Positions 1-9,297 of a DNA stretch of 64,000 nucleotides are shown here, piece after piece. The notes beneath the pieces were generated by a model that saw nothing but the letters and a program-made list of their open reading frames with translations, was not told where the DNA came from and did not search any database. Where the stretch lies: the NCBI GenBank assembly GCA_009692185.1, contig SHZT01000014.1:1-64000 (forward strand), written 5' to 3'. The stretch is from Gemmatimonadota bacterium (GTDB lineage Bacteria; Gemmatimonadota; Gemmatimonadetes; Gemmatimonadales; GWC2-71-9). Each line of letters opens with the position of its first letter. The stretch's first letter is position 1. The translations under genes were made by a program, and so were the position numbers.

Positions 1-149
<149 letters not shown>

Positions 150-166
150 TCAACGAACGCGGATGT

Positions 167-226
167 CGGAACGCGGAACGGCAATCAAACCGTTCCGACT
201 TCCGGCTTCCGCGTTCCGCGTTTGTT
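167..226 (+). terminator. Hairpin after tmRNA, probable terminator or palindromic element
   Basis: Arms CGGAACGCGGAA (167-178) and TTCCGCGTTCCG (207-218) are a perfect 12-bp inverted repeat. An alternative inner pairing is GGAACGG (175-181) with CCGTTCC (190-196). A T-rich stretch CGCGTTTGTTT follows, as in an intrinsic terminator. The repetitive, word-like arms also resemble the other palindromic elements in this window, so it may be a repeat acting as terminator. Confidence 0.5.
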
Positions 227-278
227 TAGGGGTTTCCCCCTATTGCTCCCCCGGCCTCAGCGTGGCCTATTTCCCGTC

Positions 279-935
279 ATGGACGTCCTGGTCATCGAAG
301 ACGAAGCCAGCATGCGTAGGGCGTTCTCCAAGGTCCTGGAGAAGGCCGGGTACATGGTCACGGAAGTGGACAACGGGCTGGCCGCCCTCGCCGCGATCCA
401 GGAAGCGCCGTTTCGCGCCATCGTCTGCGATCTCGGCCTGCCGTTCCTCAAGGGCAAGACGTTCTACGAGAACTTGCTCACCGACTACCCCGAGGCGGCG
501 GAGCGCGTCCTGTTCGTGACGGGTCTCGCGCACGACCCCGAGACACGGAAATTCCTTGAGAAGACGGGCCGGCCGTTCCTGGCAAAACCGGTCGAACTGG
601 CCGAGTTCGTGACTGCGGTCAAGCACATCATCTTGCACAGCCGTCCCAGCCGCCGCCCCGCCGATAGATTCTTCTCCTCGGCGTCAACCAGTCGTGACAA
701 TTCAAACGGTCAAGGAGCCAGGTATGCGGATGGTAACGGTTGCTCAGGCGTTGCTGGCGTTCGGCGTGGTCGCGGCGGTCGCGGCGAATCCGGCTTCTGC
801 GCAAAAGGGAAAAGCAGCGGCGCCCATGGCCCCGGCCGGTCCGGCGGCATTGGCCGGTCGCTGGGAAGGCACGTATACCAACGACATGACCCAGAAGGGC
901 GGCCGTCTGGTCATCACCCTGACTGGAAGCGATGA
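279..935 (+). CDS. Response-regulator receiver-domain protein
   Basis: The N-terminal ~120 residues form a CheY-like receiver domain. Acidic pocket residues are E7/D8/E9, the phosphoacceptor is D51 in CDLGLP, the switch Thr is T81 and the conserved Lys is K103 in AKPV. Such domains receive a phosphate from a histidine kinase; none is visible nearby. The ATG at 279 was chosen because the domain begins directly there; an in-frame ATG at 222 adds unrelated residues. After about residue 125 the frame continues for ~95 low-complexity Gly/Arg/Ser residues and overlaps the next gene by 212 bases. This tail looks like non-coding read-through, possibly after a lost stop or a frameshift near 640-700. 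The receiver call is firm and the C-terminus is doubtful. Confidence 0.75.
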   Translation: MDVLVIEDEASMRRAFSKVLEKAGYMVTEVDNGLAALAAIQEAPFRAIVCDLGLPFLKGKTFYENLLTDYPEAAERVLFVTGLAHDPETRKFLEKTGRPFLAKPVELAEFVTAVKHIILHSRPSRRPADRFFSSASTSRDNSNGQGARYADGNGCSGVAGVRRGRGGRGESGFCAKGKSSGAHGPGRSGGIGRSLGRHVYQRHDPEGRPSGHHPDWKR

Positions 936-1251
936 ATCCGCGATGGGTGAGGTCGCGCTGACCCCCGTGGGCGCCAAGGGCTCCGTCCTGGCAGAGGGCG
1001 TTTCCGCCCCGACCGCCAAGGGCCCGGGCGGCCTGCCGGTGACACTCATGAAGACCGGCGATGACAAAGTCTCCGGCAGCGTCGACGCCGCCTACACCGA
1101 CCCCGGCTGCGACTGCACCGTGATTACCTCGGTGGATGCGACGCTCAATGGTTCCACCCTGTCCGGTTCTTTGGCCGCACGCGATTCCAAGACCGGCAAC
1201 TGGAACTTCACGTCGTTCACCGCCACGAAGGGCGCAGCCGCGCGTCGGTAA
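724..1251 (+). CDS. Small exported protein of unknown function
   Basis: 175 residues. The start at 724 is fixed by AAGGAG at 712-717, 6 bases upstream. A signal peptide spans residues ~1-26, with a hydrophobic run of Ala/Val/Leu and a likely cleavage after PASA. The mature part is Gly/Thr/Ser-rich with alternating polar and hydrophobic residues and a paired Cys (CDC motif), suggesting a small beta-rich periplasmic or surface protein. A strong hairpin terminator follows at 1276-1310, so it is probably expressed alone or with the upstream receiver gene. I do not recognise the family. Confidence 0.75.
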   Translation: MRMVTVAQALLAFGVVAAVAANPASAQKGKAAAPMAPAGPAALAGRWEGTYTNDMTQKGGRLVITLTGSDESAMGEVALTPVGAKGSVLAEGVSAPTAKGPGGLPVTLMKTGDDKVSGSVDAAYTDPGCDCTVITSVDATLNGSTLSGSLAARDSKTGNWNFTSFTATKGAAARR

Positions 1252-1275
1252 ACGGCCGACAGGACTGATGACCGA

Positions 1276-1310
1276 GACGGACGGGCCGAGCGGCCCGTCC
1301 GTCTTCGTTT
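1276..1310 (+). terminator. Intrinsic terminator after the exported protein
   Basis: GACGGACGGGCCG (1276-1288) and CGGCCCGTCCGTC (1291-1303) are a perfect 13-bp inverted repeat around AG, followed by TTCGTTT. It lies between the gene ending at 1251 and tilS. This argues that tilS starts downstream of it (1316 or 1328) and not at the in-frame ATG at 1268. Confidence 0.8.
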
Positions 1311-1315
1311 ACGGT

Positions 1316-2656
1316 ATGTTTCGGCAGATGATCAGCGACCTCCCCACCCGCCTCCGCGCTCACATCGAACGCTCTGGACTGTTCACCCGTCCGGGCGTCG
1401 CCTTGCTGGCCGTGAGCGGCGGACCGGACTCGGTGGCGTTGCTGGGCCTGATGGCCGGTCTCGCGGGAGACCTGGGCTTGACGCTGGCCGTTGGTCACGT
1501 GGACCACGGCATCTCGCCCGACAGCGCGGATGTCGCGGAATCCGTCATGGCCCAGGGCGTCCGCCACGGGATCCCAGGGCACCTCGTCACCTTGAACCTC
1601 GGGCCCGATGCATCGGAAACGACGGCCCGCCGTGAACGGTATCGGGCATTGCGTGGCATCCAGAGCAAGATCGGCGCGGCGTACCTCGTCACCGCCCACC
1701 ATGCAGATGACCAGGTCGAAACCGTCCTGTACCGGGTTCTCCGCGGCAGTGCGCCCGCCGGCCTTGCCGGGATTCTGCCGCTGGGGCCCGACGGCCTCGT
1801 GCGTCCGTTGTTGCCGTTCAGGCGGGCCGAGGTGCGCGCGTCGTTGGGTTCCCGGCCCGCGTTCGAGGATCCCGCCAACGCGAACGTCCGCCACGATCGC
1901 TCCTGGCTCCGGGTCGAACTTCTCCCGTTGTTGCGTGAGCGATTCGGCGACGTCGAAACCAGGCTCCTCGGCCTCCAGCGCTACGCCGCGCAGGAACGGA
2001 GCGCGTGGGCCGGCGTTCTGCGCTCTCTCCCGGGTCTCGATTTTCGCGCCGAAGGCGGAGCGACCAGCGTGGCCTGCGCTTTCGTGCAGACATGTGATAA
2101 ATTGTTGTCAGTGGCGCTCTTGCGGGCCTTGGCCCGGGAGGCGGGTGTCGTCGTTGGTCCGAACCGGGCGGCCCGCCTTGCGGGATTCGTGGCCGGTGGG
2201 AAAAGCGGCTCACGGATGGAGCTGGGGCAGGGAGCACTCGCCGAGCTGGCGTTCGGCCGGCTCCGCATCGTGAAACTCGCGCCGGGCATCTATCCTGCGG
2301 CCAGGTGGGGCGACGGCGACGCCGGTCGCGCGGAGTGGGATGGCTGGGAAATTGCGTGGCGCCGCGAGGCAGCCGGGGAGAGTACGCGACGTGGATTCAG
2401 CGCGTGGGTGCTGGTGTCGTCCGGTGAGGTTCGTGCGCCCGAACGGGGCGACCGGATTCTTCCCCTCGGCGGGGTGGGGCATCGGCCGGTGCGGCGTGTG
2501 CTGATGGAGGCCCAGGTATCACGGCTCGATCGTGCCGGGTACCCGGTGATCGTGCGGGACGGCCGGCTGCTGTGGCTGCCGGGCGTGTGCCGGTCGAGCG
2601 TGGACGTTCCCGTGCGGGGCGCCGAGGCGCTGAGGGTTGATGTCCGCGCGCGTTGA
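1316..2656 (+). CDS. tilS: tRNA(Ile)-lysidine synthase
   Basis: TilS attaches lysine to the wobble C34 of the CAU-anticodon tRNA-Ile using ATP, changing both its charging identity and its codon reading to AUA. The PP-loop ATP motif SGGPDS is at residues 34-39, and the family hallmarks GHVDHG and TAHHADDQ follow. At ~446 residues it has room for the N-terminal nucleotide-binding domain plus the C-terminal tRNA-binding domain. The start is placed after the hairpin at 1276-1303; ATG 1328 is equally possible, and neither has a strong ribosome-binding site. It overlaps hpt by 17 bases. The order tilS-hpt-ftsH is a widely conserved neighbourhood. Confidence 0.93.
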   Translation: MFRQMISDLPTRLRAHIERSGLFTRPGVALLAVSGGPDSVALLGLMAGLAGDLGLTLAVGHVDHGISPDSADVAESVMAQGVRHGIPGHLVTLNLGPDASETTARRERYRALRGIQSKIGAAYLVTAHHADDQVETVLYRVLRGSAPAGLAGILPLGPDGLVRPLLPFRRAEVRASLGSRPAFEDPANANVRHDRSWLRVELLPLLRERFGDVETRLLGLQRYAAQERSAWAGVLRSLPGLDFRAEGGATSVACAFVQTCDKLLSVALLRALAREAGVVVGPNRAARLAGFVAGGKSGSRMELGQGALAELAFGRLRIVKLAPGIYPAARWGDGDAGRAEWDGWEIAWRREAAGESTRRGFSAWVLVSSGEVRAPERGDRILPLGGVGHRPVRRVLMEAQVSRLDRAGYPVIVRDGRLLWLPGVCRSSVDVPVRGAEALRVDVRAR

Positions 2657-3200
2657 GCCGGTGGTCCCGGGTTCGGTGGACCGCGTGAGCGGCGTCGCCA
2701 TTTCGGCGGAGCAGATTGCCGCGCGGGTGAAGGAGTTGGGACAGGAAATCGCCGATCACTATCCCACGGGCGATCTCCTCGTGCTCGGCTTGCTGAAGGG
2801 AAGCTTCATCTTCTTGGGCGACCTGGTGCGGAACATTCCGCGCCCGATGCAGGTTGATTTCCTGGTGGCGTCCTCCTACGGCAGTGGCACCACCACGTCA
2901 GGCGAGGTCCGCTTGGTGTACGATCCGGAAACGCATCTCGAGGGTAGACACATTCTGCTGGTGGAAGACATCGTGGATTCGGGCAACACGCTGAACCGCC
3001 TGGTGCGCGTACTGCGCCAGCGGAAGCCGCGGAGCCTCGACATCTGCGCCCTGCTCCACAAGCGGATTGCCAAGGGGTTGGAGCTGGAGGCGCGCTTCGT
3101 GGGTTTCGACGCGCCGCCGCTGTTCCTGGTGGGGTATGGACTCGACCACGCCGAGAACTACCGGCACCTCCCGTATATCGCGAGTCTCAAGGAGTTGTGA
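2640..3200 (+). CDS. hpt: Hypoxanthine phosphoribosyltransferase
   Basis: Salvages hypoxanthine and/or guanine to IMP/GMP with PRPP. The PRPP-binding signature VEDIVDSGNT lies near residues 108-117, and the flexible-loop region ASSYGSGT is upstream of it. Length (186 aa) is normal for the bacterial enzyme. The start is ATG 2640, preceded by GAGGG and overlapping the end of tilS, which implies translational coupling. ftsH follows after 6 bases. Substrate preference cannot be read from sequence alone. Confidence 0.93.
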   Translation: MSARVEPVVPGSVDRVSGVAISAEQIAARVKELGQEIADHYPTGDLLVLGLLKGSFIFLGDLVRNIPRPMQVDFLVASSYGSGTTTSGEVRLVYDPETHLEGRHILLVEDIVDSGNTLNRLVRVLRQRKPRSLDICALLHKRIAKGLELEARFVGFDAPPLFLVGYGLDHAENYRHLPYIASLKEL

Positions 3201-3206
3201 GCGAAC

Positions 3207-5198
3207 ATGGCTGATCGTCCAACACCGCCGAACCGCAAGCTGAACTGGGCCACCATGAGCCGGAATGTCGTGTTCTGGGTGCTCATCGTGCTGGTGCCGA
3301 TCGCGTTTTACAACATGGTCGGGGCGGGGCGGGAGACGTATATCGAGATCCCCTACTCCACGTTCAGCACCGAGGTCGATCGCGGGAACGTCGAGAAGGC
3401 GGAGCTGACCAGCGGGAAGTTCGTGCAGGGCGCGTTCCGGACTCCGGTCCCCTCCGAGGGGCGCAAGGTAGACCGTTTCCGGGTCATCCTCCCGGTGCAG
3501 GATTCCGAGCTGCTGATCCAGCGGCTCGAGCAGAAAGGCGTGCAGATCGACGCGAAGGAACCACGGCCCTCGTTCGGCACCGTGTTCCTCCAGCTCCTGC
3601 CGTGGGTCATTCTCATCGGCCTTTGGGTTGTCTTTTTCCGACAGGTACAGCAGGGCGGGAACCGGGCGTTCGCGTTCGGGAAGTCCAAGGCCAAGCTGCT
3701 CACCGGCGACACACCCAAGGTGACCTTTGGCGACGTGGCCGGGTGTGACGAGGCCAAGGTCGAACTGCAGGAAATCATCGAGTTCCTCAAGGACCCGCAG
3801 AAATTCCAGCGGCTGGGTGGCCGGTTGCCCAAGGGCGTCCTGCTCGTGGGCCCGCCCGGAACCGGCAAGACCCTGCTGGCCCGCGCGGTCGCGGGTGAAG
3901 CGGGGCGGCCGTTCTTCTCCATGTCCGGCTCTGATTTCGTGGAAATGTTTGTCGGCGTCGGCGCGTCCCGCGTGCGCGACCTCTTCGAACAGGGCAAGGC
4001 GCACGCGCCGTGCATCATTTTCATCGACGAGATCGACGCCGTCGGCCGGCACCGCGGTGCGGGCCTGGGCGGCGGCCATGACGAGCGGGAGCAGACCCTG
4101 AACCAGCTCCTCGTCGAAATGGACGGCTTCGAGTCGAACGAGGGCGTCATCCTCATCGCGGCCACCAACCGGCCTGACGTGCTGGACCCGGCGTTGCTGC
4201 GTCCCGGCCGGTTCGACCGGCAGGTCGTCGTGGACATGCCGGACGTGCGCGGCCGCGAGATGATTCTCCGGGTGCACGCGCGAAAAATCCCGCTGACCGA
4301 CGACGTGCGGCTTGACACGATCGCCAAGTCCACGCCCGGACTCGCCGGTGCGGACCTCGCCAACATCGTGAATGAGGCCGCCCTGCTCGCGGCGCGGCGC
4401 GGCAAGTCGCGGGTGGACATGTCCGACTTCGAGGATGCGAAGGACAAGGTCATGCTCGGTGTCGAGCGCCGGAGCCTGGTCCTGACGGACGAGGAGCGGA
4501 AGATCACGGCCTACCATGAGGCTGGGCACGCACTGGTGAGCGCGCGTCTCCCCGGCCTGGATCCGATCCACAAGGTATCGATCGTGCCCCGGGGGCGTTC
4601 GCTCGGGCTTACGTTCTCGTTGCCGGAAGTGGACCGGCACAACTACACCAAGGAATACATCCACGCGCGGCTGGCCATGTCGTACGGGGGCCGGGTGGCC
4701 GAACAGCTGATCTTCGGTCCGGAGAAAGTCACGACCGGCGCGGCGCAGGACATTTTGCAGGCCACCGAGATGGCGCGCCGCATGGTGACGCAGTTCGGCA
4801 TGAGCGACGCGGTCGGTCCCGTCGCGGTGGGCGACCGGGAGCAGCAGGTTTTCCTCGGCCGGGACTTCTCGCAGCGACGGGAGATCTCGGATAAGACCGC
4901 CGAGACCGTGGATGCGGAAGTGAAGCGGATCCTGGACGAGGCCTATCGCCGCGCCCGTGAGGTGCTCGAGGGGAACATGGAGTTTCTCCACAAAATGGCG
5001 ACGGCCCTCCTCGAGCGAGAGACGCTGGATCGTGAGGACGTGGAACTGCTGGTCAGTGGCCTCCCGCTCCCGCCGCGTCCGCTGCCCGCGGCCGTCCTGC
5101 CCCCACCCGGCCCGGAGAAGCCCGCCCCGGAAAAGGCCCGTGCGCCCGAACGCGGTCCGCTGCTTGGTGCGCCGCCCGCCGAACCCGCCGGGGCGTGA
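3207..5198 (+). CDS. ftsH: ATP-dependent zinc metalloprotease FtsH
   Basis: Membrane-anchored AAA+ protease that degrades misfolded and regulatory membrane proteins as a hexamer. Two transmembrane segments (about residues 20-40 and 125-147) flank a periplasmic domain. Walker A is GPPGTGKT (215-222), Walker B is IIFIDEID, the second region of homology carries RPGRFDR, and the zinc site is HEAGH (437-441). AAGGAG lies upstream of the start at 3207. The last ~40 residues are Pro/Ala-rich and likely disordered. The stop at 5196-5198 overlaps the GTG start of folP (GTGA). Length (663 aa) is typical. Confidence 0.97.
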   Translation: MADRPTPPNRKLNWATMSRNVVFWVLIVLVPIAFYNMVGAGRETYIEIPYSTFSTEVDRGNVEKAELTSGKFVQGAFRTPVPSEGRKVDRFRVILPVQDSELLIQRLEQKGVQIDAKEPRPSFGTVFLQLLPWVILIGLWVVFFRQVQQGGNRAFAFGKSKAKLLTGDTPKVTFGDVAGCDEAKVELQEIIEFLKDPQKFQRLGGRLPKGVLLVGPPGTGKTLLARAVAGEAGRPFFSMSGSDFVEMFVGVGASRVRDLFEQGKAHAPCIIFIDEIDAVGRHRGAGLGGGHDEREQTLNQLLVEMDGFESNEGVILIAATNRPDVLDPALLRPGRFDRQVVVDMPDVRGREMILRVHARKIPLTDDVRLDTIAKSTPGLAGADLANIVNEAALLAARRGKSRVDMSDFEDAKDKVMLGVERRSLVLTDEERKITAYHEAGHALVSARLPGLDPIHKVSIVPRGRSLGLTFSLPEVDRHNYTKEYIHARLAMSYGGRVAEQLIFGPEKVTTGAAQDILQATEMARRMVTQFGMSDAVGPVAVGDREQQVFLGRDFSQRREISDKTAETVDAEVKRILDEAYRRAREVLEGNMEFLHKMATALLERETLDREDVELLVSGLPLPPRPLPAAVLPPPGPEKPAPEKARAPERGPLLGAPPAEPAGA

Positions 5199-6112
5199 GC
5201 GCCTCACCCCCTATCCCCGCACCCCTTTCCCCCTCTCCGCTGGCGGAGAGGGGGAATTCGTATGCGGGTGACGCCTGGCTCACGGCACGGGGTGCCATTT
5301 CCCTCGCGCGGCCGGTGGTGGTCGGTATCCTCAACGTCACCCCGGATTCGTTCAGCGACGGCGGGCAGTTCCTCGACCCGCAGGCGGCGCTGAAGCATGC
5401 CGCCGCGCTGATCGAGGAAGGCGCGGACCTTCTCGATGTCGGCGCGGAGTCCACGCGGCCCGGACGCCCGGAGCCGGTGTTCGCCAGCGAAGAATGGCGC
5501 CGGCTCGAGCCGGTGCTGACCGGGCTCGTCAAGAGATTCCCGTCCGTTCCGGTGAGCGTGGACACGGTCAAGTCCGACGTCGCGCGGCGGGCCCTGGACG
5601 CGGGTGCGTGGATCATCAACGACGTCTCCGGATTGCGGCTGGACCCCGAAATTGCCGCGGTGTGTGCCGCCCAAGGTGCCGGCCTGGTCCTGATGCATTC
5701 GCGCGGCACGGTGAGCGACATGGCGACCTACGACCACGCGAGCTACGACGACGTGATGGCGAACGTGACGCGCGAGATGGCGGAGGCTGTCCGCGTCGCG
5801 GAAGGGCGGGGTGTCGCGCGGAATCGCATCGTTGTTGACCCCGGCCTCGGATTCGCCAAACGGCCGGAGCACAACGTCGAGGTGCTGCGTCGCCTCGATA
5901 CCATCGGCGCCCTCGGATTGCCCATCATGGTGGGCCCGTCCCGGAAGCGGTTTCTCGGCCAGATCACCGGCCGCGACATCGGCGATCGCGACAGCGCCAC
6001 GGCGGCCGCGTGCGTGGCGGCCTGGTTCGGGGGCGCGCGTCTCTTCCGGGTGCACGCCGTGCGGGTGGTGCGGGACGCGCTCCAGGTGGCCCACGCGGTG
6101 CGGCCGGCCTGA
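5195..6112 (+). CDS. folP: Dihydropteroate synthase
   Basis: Condenses p-aminobenzoate with dihydropterin pyrophosphate in folate synthesis; the family is the target of sulfonamides. Signatures are GILNVTPDSFSDGG, DVGAESTRPG and the C-terminal SRKRFLG. The only plausible start is GTG 5195, overlapping the ftsH stop; no other standard start precedes the conserved core. The N-terminal extension (residues ~5-22, Pro/Ser-rich, PLSPSPLAERG) is encoded by a palindromic element at 5227-5256, so a repeat has become part of the coding sequence. The stop overlaps the cdaA start (TGATG). The enzyme call is firm; the true N-terminus is uncertain. Confidence 0.93.
   Translation: MSASPPIPAPLSPSPLAERGNSYAGDAWLTARGAISLARPVVVGILNVTPDSFSDGGQFLDPQAALKHAAALIEEGADLLDVGAESTRPGRPEPVFASEEWRRLEPVLTGLVKRFPSVPVSVDTVKSDVARRALDAGAWIINDVSGLRLDPEIAAVCAAQGAGLVLMHSRGTVSDMATYDHASYDDVMANVTREMAEAVRVAEGRGVARNRIVVDPGLGFAKRPEHNVEVLRRLDTIGALGLPIMVGPSRKRFLGQITGRDIGDRDSATAAACVAAWFGGARLFRVHAVRVVRDALQVAHAVRPA
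5227..5256. repeat. Palindromic element read in frame within folP
   Basis: TTCCCCCTCTCCGC (5227-5240) and its exact complement GCGGAGAGGGGGAA (5243-5256) form a 14-bp stem around TG. It is preceded by a run CCCTATCCCCGCACCCC. A related sequence with the same CCCTCTCC/GGAGAGG core lies at 46842-46873. It sits between the last codon of ftsH and the conserved core of folP and encodes part of the folP N-terminal extension. Confidence 0.75.
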
Positions 6113-6912
6113 TGCAGCTCGATCACTTCGGGTTCCTGGTGCCCGGCTGGCGCGACATTCTCCAGATCCTGATCGTCGCGGCCGTGGTCTACCGTCTCCT
6201 GCTGTTCCTGGCGGGGACCCGCGCCCTGGAGATCCTGCTGGGGTTGATCGTCCTGACGGCGGCGTACTTCGCGGCGCTGGTGCTCAAGTTCAACATGATC
6301 GCCACACTGCTGGGCGTGGTGTTCACGTACGGCACGTTCGCGGTCATCGTCGTATTCCAGCCCGAGCTAAGGCATGCGCTGGCGCGGCTGGGCCGTTCAC
6401 GCGCGGTGAACCTGTTCGCGTCGTCGAGCACATTCGAGGTGGCCGACGAGGTGGCCGAGGCCGTGGAGCGGCTCGCGCGGACGGGCACCGGGGCGATCAT
6501 CGCGGTCGAACGGGACGTGGCACTCAATGACTTCGTGGAGTCCGGTACCGAAATGATCGCGGCCGTGTCCGCCGACTTGATCACGACCATCTTCACGCCC
6601 TACTCGCCGCTCCACGATGGCGCCGTGCTGATTCGCGGCGACCAGATCGTGGCGGCCGGGTGCGTGCTTCCGCTTACCCAGTTCCCCGTCGCGGACAAGT
6701 CGCTCGGCACGCGGCACCGCGCCGCGCTCGGTCTTTCGGAAGAGACCGATGCCATAGTCGTCGTGGTGTCCGAGGAAACCTCGAGTATCTCGGTGGCCAT
6801 TCGCGGCAAGCTCCAGCGCGGTCTCTCTGCGGCGGAGTTGCGCGACGTCCTCGCTGGCCGCCGACCGGCGATCGCCCTCGCGCAGGCGGCGGGGGGATCG
6901 CCCGCCACCTGA
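6112..6912 (+). CDS. cdaA: Diadenylate cyclase CdaA (c-di-AMP synthase)
   Basis: Makes the second messenger c-di-AMP from two ATP at the membrane. Three hydrophobic segments lie in the first ~80 residues, followed by the DAC domain with the catalytic DGA motif (169-171) and RHR (201-203). ATG 6112 overlaps the folP stop by one base, implying coupling; family length is ~270, matching the 266 aa here. In Firmicutes cdaA usually sits with ybbR and glmM, which are absent here; the folP neighbour is known in some other phyla. c-di-AMP commonly controls potassium uptake and wall homeostasis. Confidence 0.95.
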   Translation: MQLDHFGFLVPGWRDILQILIVAAVVYRLLLFLAGTRALEILLGLIVLTAAYFAALVLKFNMIATLLGVVFTYGTFAVIVVFQPELRHALARLGRSRAVNLFASSSTFEVADEVAEAVERLARTGTGAIIAVERDVALNDFVESGTEMIAAVSADLITTIFTPYSPLHDGAVLIRGDQIVAAGCVLPLTQFPVADKSLGTRHRAALGLSEETDAIVVVVSEETSSISVAIRGKLQRGLSAAELRDVLAGRRPAIALAQAAGGSPAT

Positions 6913-6928
6913 CCCTTACATTCCGGCC

Positions 6929-9295
6929 ATGACGAATACTCCAGTCCAGTCACGCACCGTCGCGCTTGCCGCGCTCGGCGTCTTCGCGGTCGTCCTCGGC
7001 GGGTACGTCTGGACGCTCGCGCCCACGGTCACGTTCTGGGACGCGGGGGAGTTCATCGCGGCGTCGAAGATCCTCGGCATCCCGCACCCGCCGGGGACGC
7101 CGCTCTTCCTGCTCCTGGCGCACGTGTGGGGCGCCATCGTGCCGGCGGGGGAATTCGCCCACCGCACCAACCTGATGGCCGCCATCTTCAGCGCCGCGGG
7201 CGCGGCCCTGTTCTTCGTGCTGGTCACGCATGCCCTGGACGAGAAGGATGCCGTCCTTCGCTACGGCGGGGCGGCGGCGGCCAGCGTGCTCTCGGCGTTC
7301 GTGTTCACCGTGTGGCAGAATTCGAACGAAACCGAGGTCTACATGGTGGCCACCTTCAGCATCGCGCTGATCTGCTGGCTGGCCTACCTGTGGCGTGCGG
7401 CCCGGGGCACCGGGCGGGCCGCGCACCTGCTCCTGCTCATCGTGTTCGTCGCCGCCCTGTCGCTCGGCGCCCACCTGCTCACCCTCCTCGTGGGCCCCGC
7501 GCTGATCGGCTTCATGTTCTACGTCCTCCGCACGTCGCCGCTCCCTGAGGAACGGGACCGCCGGGTGGAATGGGCGCAGTGGGCCGTGGTCATGGGCGTC
7601 TGGGCGCTCCTGATCGGCACGGGGCTCGGGAGCACCGGCTTGCTGATCGTCGGCGGCGTGCTCTTCGTCGGCGCCACCGCGTACGCGTTTGCAGCCGGCT
7701 CGGCCGGATTCGCCGTCGCGGTCCTGGCGGTCGCGGCTGTGGGCGCCTCGACCTACCTGTTCCTCTACGTGCGCGCCGGGCTCCATCCGTACATCAACGA
7801 GGCCGACCCCTCCACGTGGGAGGCGCTCAAGGCGGTGATTCGCCGGGAGCAGTACCCGGCCCGGTCACCGTTCGACAACCCGATGTTCTACTCGGGGCCC
7901 GACAACCCGGGGCGCACCTTCCAGCTCATCTGGTGGCAGGTCGTGAACTACCTCCAGTACTTCGACTGGCAGTGGGCCAACGGGCTCGCGCCGACCAAGC
8001 CGGTGTTCGCACCGGTGCGGCTCCCGTTCACGCTGGCGTTTTCTGCGCTGGGCATCTACGGGGCGAACGAGCTTCGGCGCCGGGACCGCGGAGTCTTCTG
8101 GCTTCTCTTCCTGTTGTTTCTCACCACGGGCCCGGTCCTGCTCGGGTACATGAACTTCAAGCCCGGGTTCTCCCTGGCATACGATCTCTGGCCGGGCGGG
8201 GAAAACCACGAGGTGCGGGAGCGGGACTACTTCTTCACCGTCTCGTACCAGATGTGGGGCCTGTTCGCGGGCCTGGGGCTCGCGGGCATCTACCGCGCGC
8301 TGCGTGACCAGTTCAAGGACTGGCGGCCGGCGTCAGCGGTATTCGTCGTGGCGGCGATTCCGTTCGCCCTGAACTTCAGGGCGGCGAGCCGCGCGCACGG
8401 GCCTGACGCGCAGCTTGCCCGCGACTTCGCCTACGACCTGCTCCAGTCGGTGGAGCCGTACGGCCTGCTGTTCACCAACGGGGACAACGACACGTTCCCC
8501 TTGTGGTACCTCCAGGAAGCGGAAGGTGTCCGGCAGGACGTCCAGGTAGTGAACCTGTCGCTGGTTTCCACGGACTGGTTCATTCGCCAGCTGCGCGATA
8601 ACCGGGTGCGCCGGTTCGACGCCCGGCAGGCACCGTGGATGGCGCACCTCGCGCCATCCGCGCCGCCGCCGCCGCCCCACAGCCTGACGGACGCGCAGAT
8701 CGCGCAGGTCGTGCCGCAGCTCCTGTCGGACGACTATGTCTTCCGGCAGGGGAAGGTCGAGGTGGTCTTCAAGGCGGGGACGGCGCTGTACCAGGCCCAG
8801 ATCATGACCTTGCGCCTGATCCAGGAGAACCTGGGCCGGCGGCCCATCTATTTTTCCATAACAGCTGGAAGTAGCGCCTGGGCGGGGCTCAACAAGTACC
8901 TGACCCAGGACGCGCTCGTCCTGCGGCTGAACCCCGATGTGCCGAGGGACTCTAACCGGCTGGAGACGGGGCTCTTCAACGCCATGGTAGATGTCCCGCG
9001 GACCGATTCGCTGGCCTGGCACGTGTACCGCTACGCCCGTCTGTTCGACGTGGACTCGCTGGACCTGGACCCGACCGCGCAGAACATCGCCAGCAACCTG
9101 AGCATTCCGTTCCTGACGCTGGGCAACGCCTGGGCGCTGAAGGCGGACCGCGTGCGGAGCGTGGAGAACTTCCGGCGGGCCTATCACCTTTCGCCAAGCC
9201 CCGATCTGCTGCGGGTGACGGAATCTCTCGCCACGATCACGGAGGCGCCGGCGCTGCCCCCCGATACCGCGAAGCGGCGCGCGCCGCAGCGGTAG
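6929..9295 (+). CDS. DUF2723 integral membrane protein, glycosyltransferase-like
   Basis: 788 residues. The N-terminal half has about 10 hydrophobic segments. The N-terminal signature FWDAGEFIA followed by IPHPPGTPL is characteristic of DUF2723, which resembles dolichyl-phosphate-mannose protein O-mannosyltransferases (GT-C fold). The Asp in WDAGEF is in the position of the catalytic Asp of that fold. The C-terminal ~300 residues are soluble, include NGDNDTFPLWYLQE, and end in a TPR-like helical region. The likely role is transfer of a lipid-linked sugar to an exported substrate at the outer face of the inner membrane; substrate unknown. It starts 16 bases after cdaA and is probably co-transcribed. 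Confidence 0.85.
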   Translation: MTNTPVQSRTVALAALGVFAVVLGGYVWTLAPTVTFWDAGEFIAASKILGIPHPPGTPLFLLLAHVWGAIVPAGEFAHRTNLMAAIFSAAGAALFFVLVTHALDEKDAVLRYGGAAAASVLSAFVFTVWQNSNETEVYMVATFSIALICWLAYLWRAARGTGRAAHLLLLIVFVAALSLGAHLLTLLVGPALIGFMFYVLRTSPLPEERDRRVEWAQWAVVMGVWALLIGTGLGSTGLLIVGGVLFVGATAYAFAAGSAGFAVAVLAVAAVGASTYLFLYVRAGLHPYINEADPSTWEALKAVIRREQYPARSPFDNPMFYSGPDNPGRTFQLIWWQVVNYLQYFDWQWANGLAPTKPVFAPVRLPFTLAFSALGIYGANELRRRDRGVFWLLFLLFLTTGPVLLGYMNFKPGFSLAYDLWPGGENHEVRERDYFFTVSYQMWGLFAGLGLAGIYRALRDQFKDWRPASAVFVVAAIPFALNFRAASRAHGPDAQLARDFAYDLLQSVEPYGLLFTNGDNDTFPLWYLQEAEGVRQDVQVVNLSLVSTDWFIRQLRDNRVRRFDARQAPWMAHLAPSAPPPPPHSLTDAQIAQVVPQLLSDDYVFRQGKVEVVFKAGTALYQAQIMTLRLIQENLGRRPIYFSITAGSSAWAGLNKYLTQDALVLRLNPDVPRDSNRLETGLFNAMVDVPRTDSLAWHVYRYARLFDVDSLDLDPTAQNIASNLSIPFLTLGNAWALKADRVRSVENFRRAYHLSPSPDLLRVTESLATITEAPALPPDTAKRRAPQR

Positions 9296-9297
9296 CG

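Noticed and set aside
1268-1315. Earlier tilS start at ATG 1268
   Set aside because: It lies before a 13-bp terminator hairpin which would then be within the coding sequence, and the added residues are not conserved TilS sequence.
2898-5207. 769-codon open frame antisense to ftsH
   Set aside because: GC-rich third positions of ftsH keep the antisense frame open; composition is Arg/Gly/His-rich with no domain, and ftsH is unambiguous.
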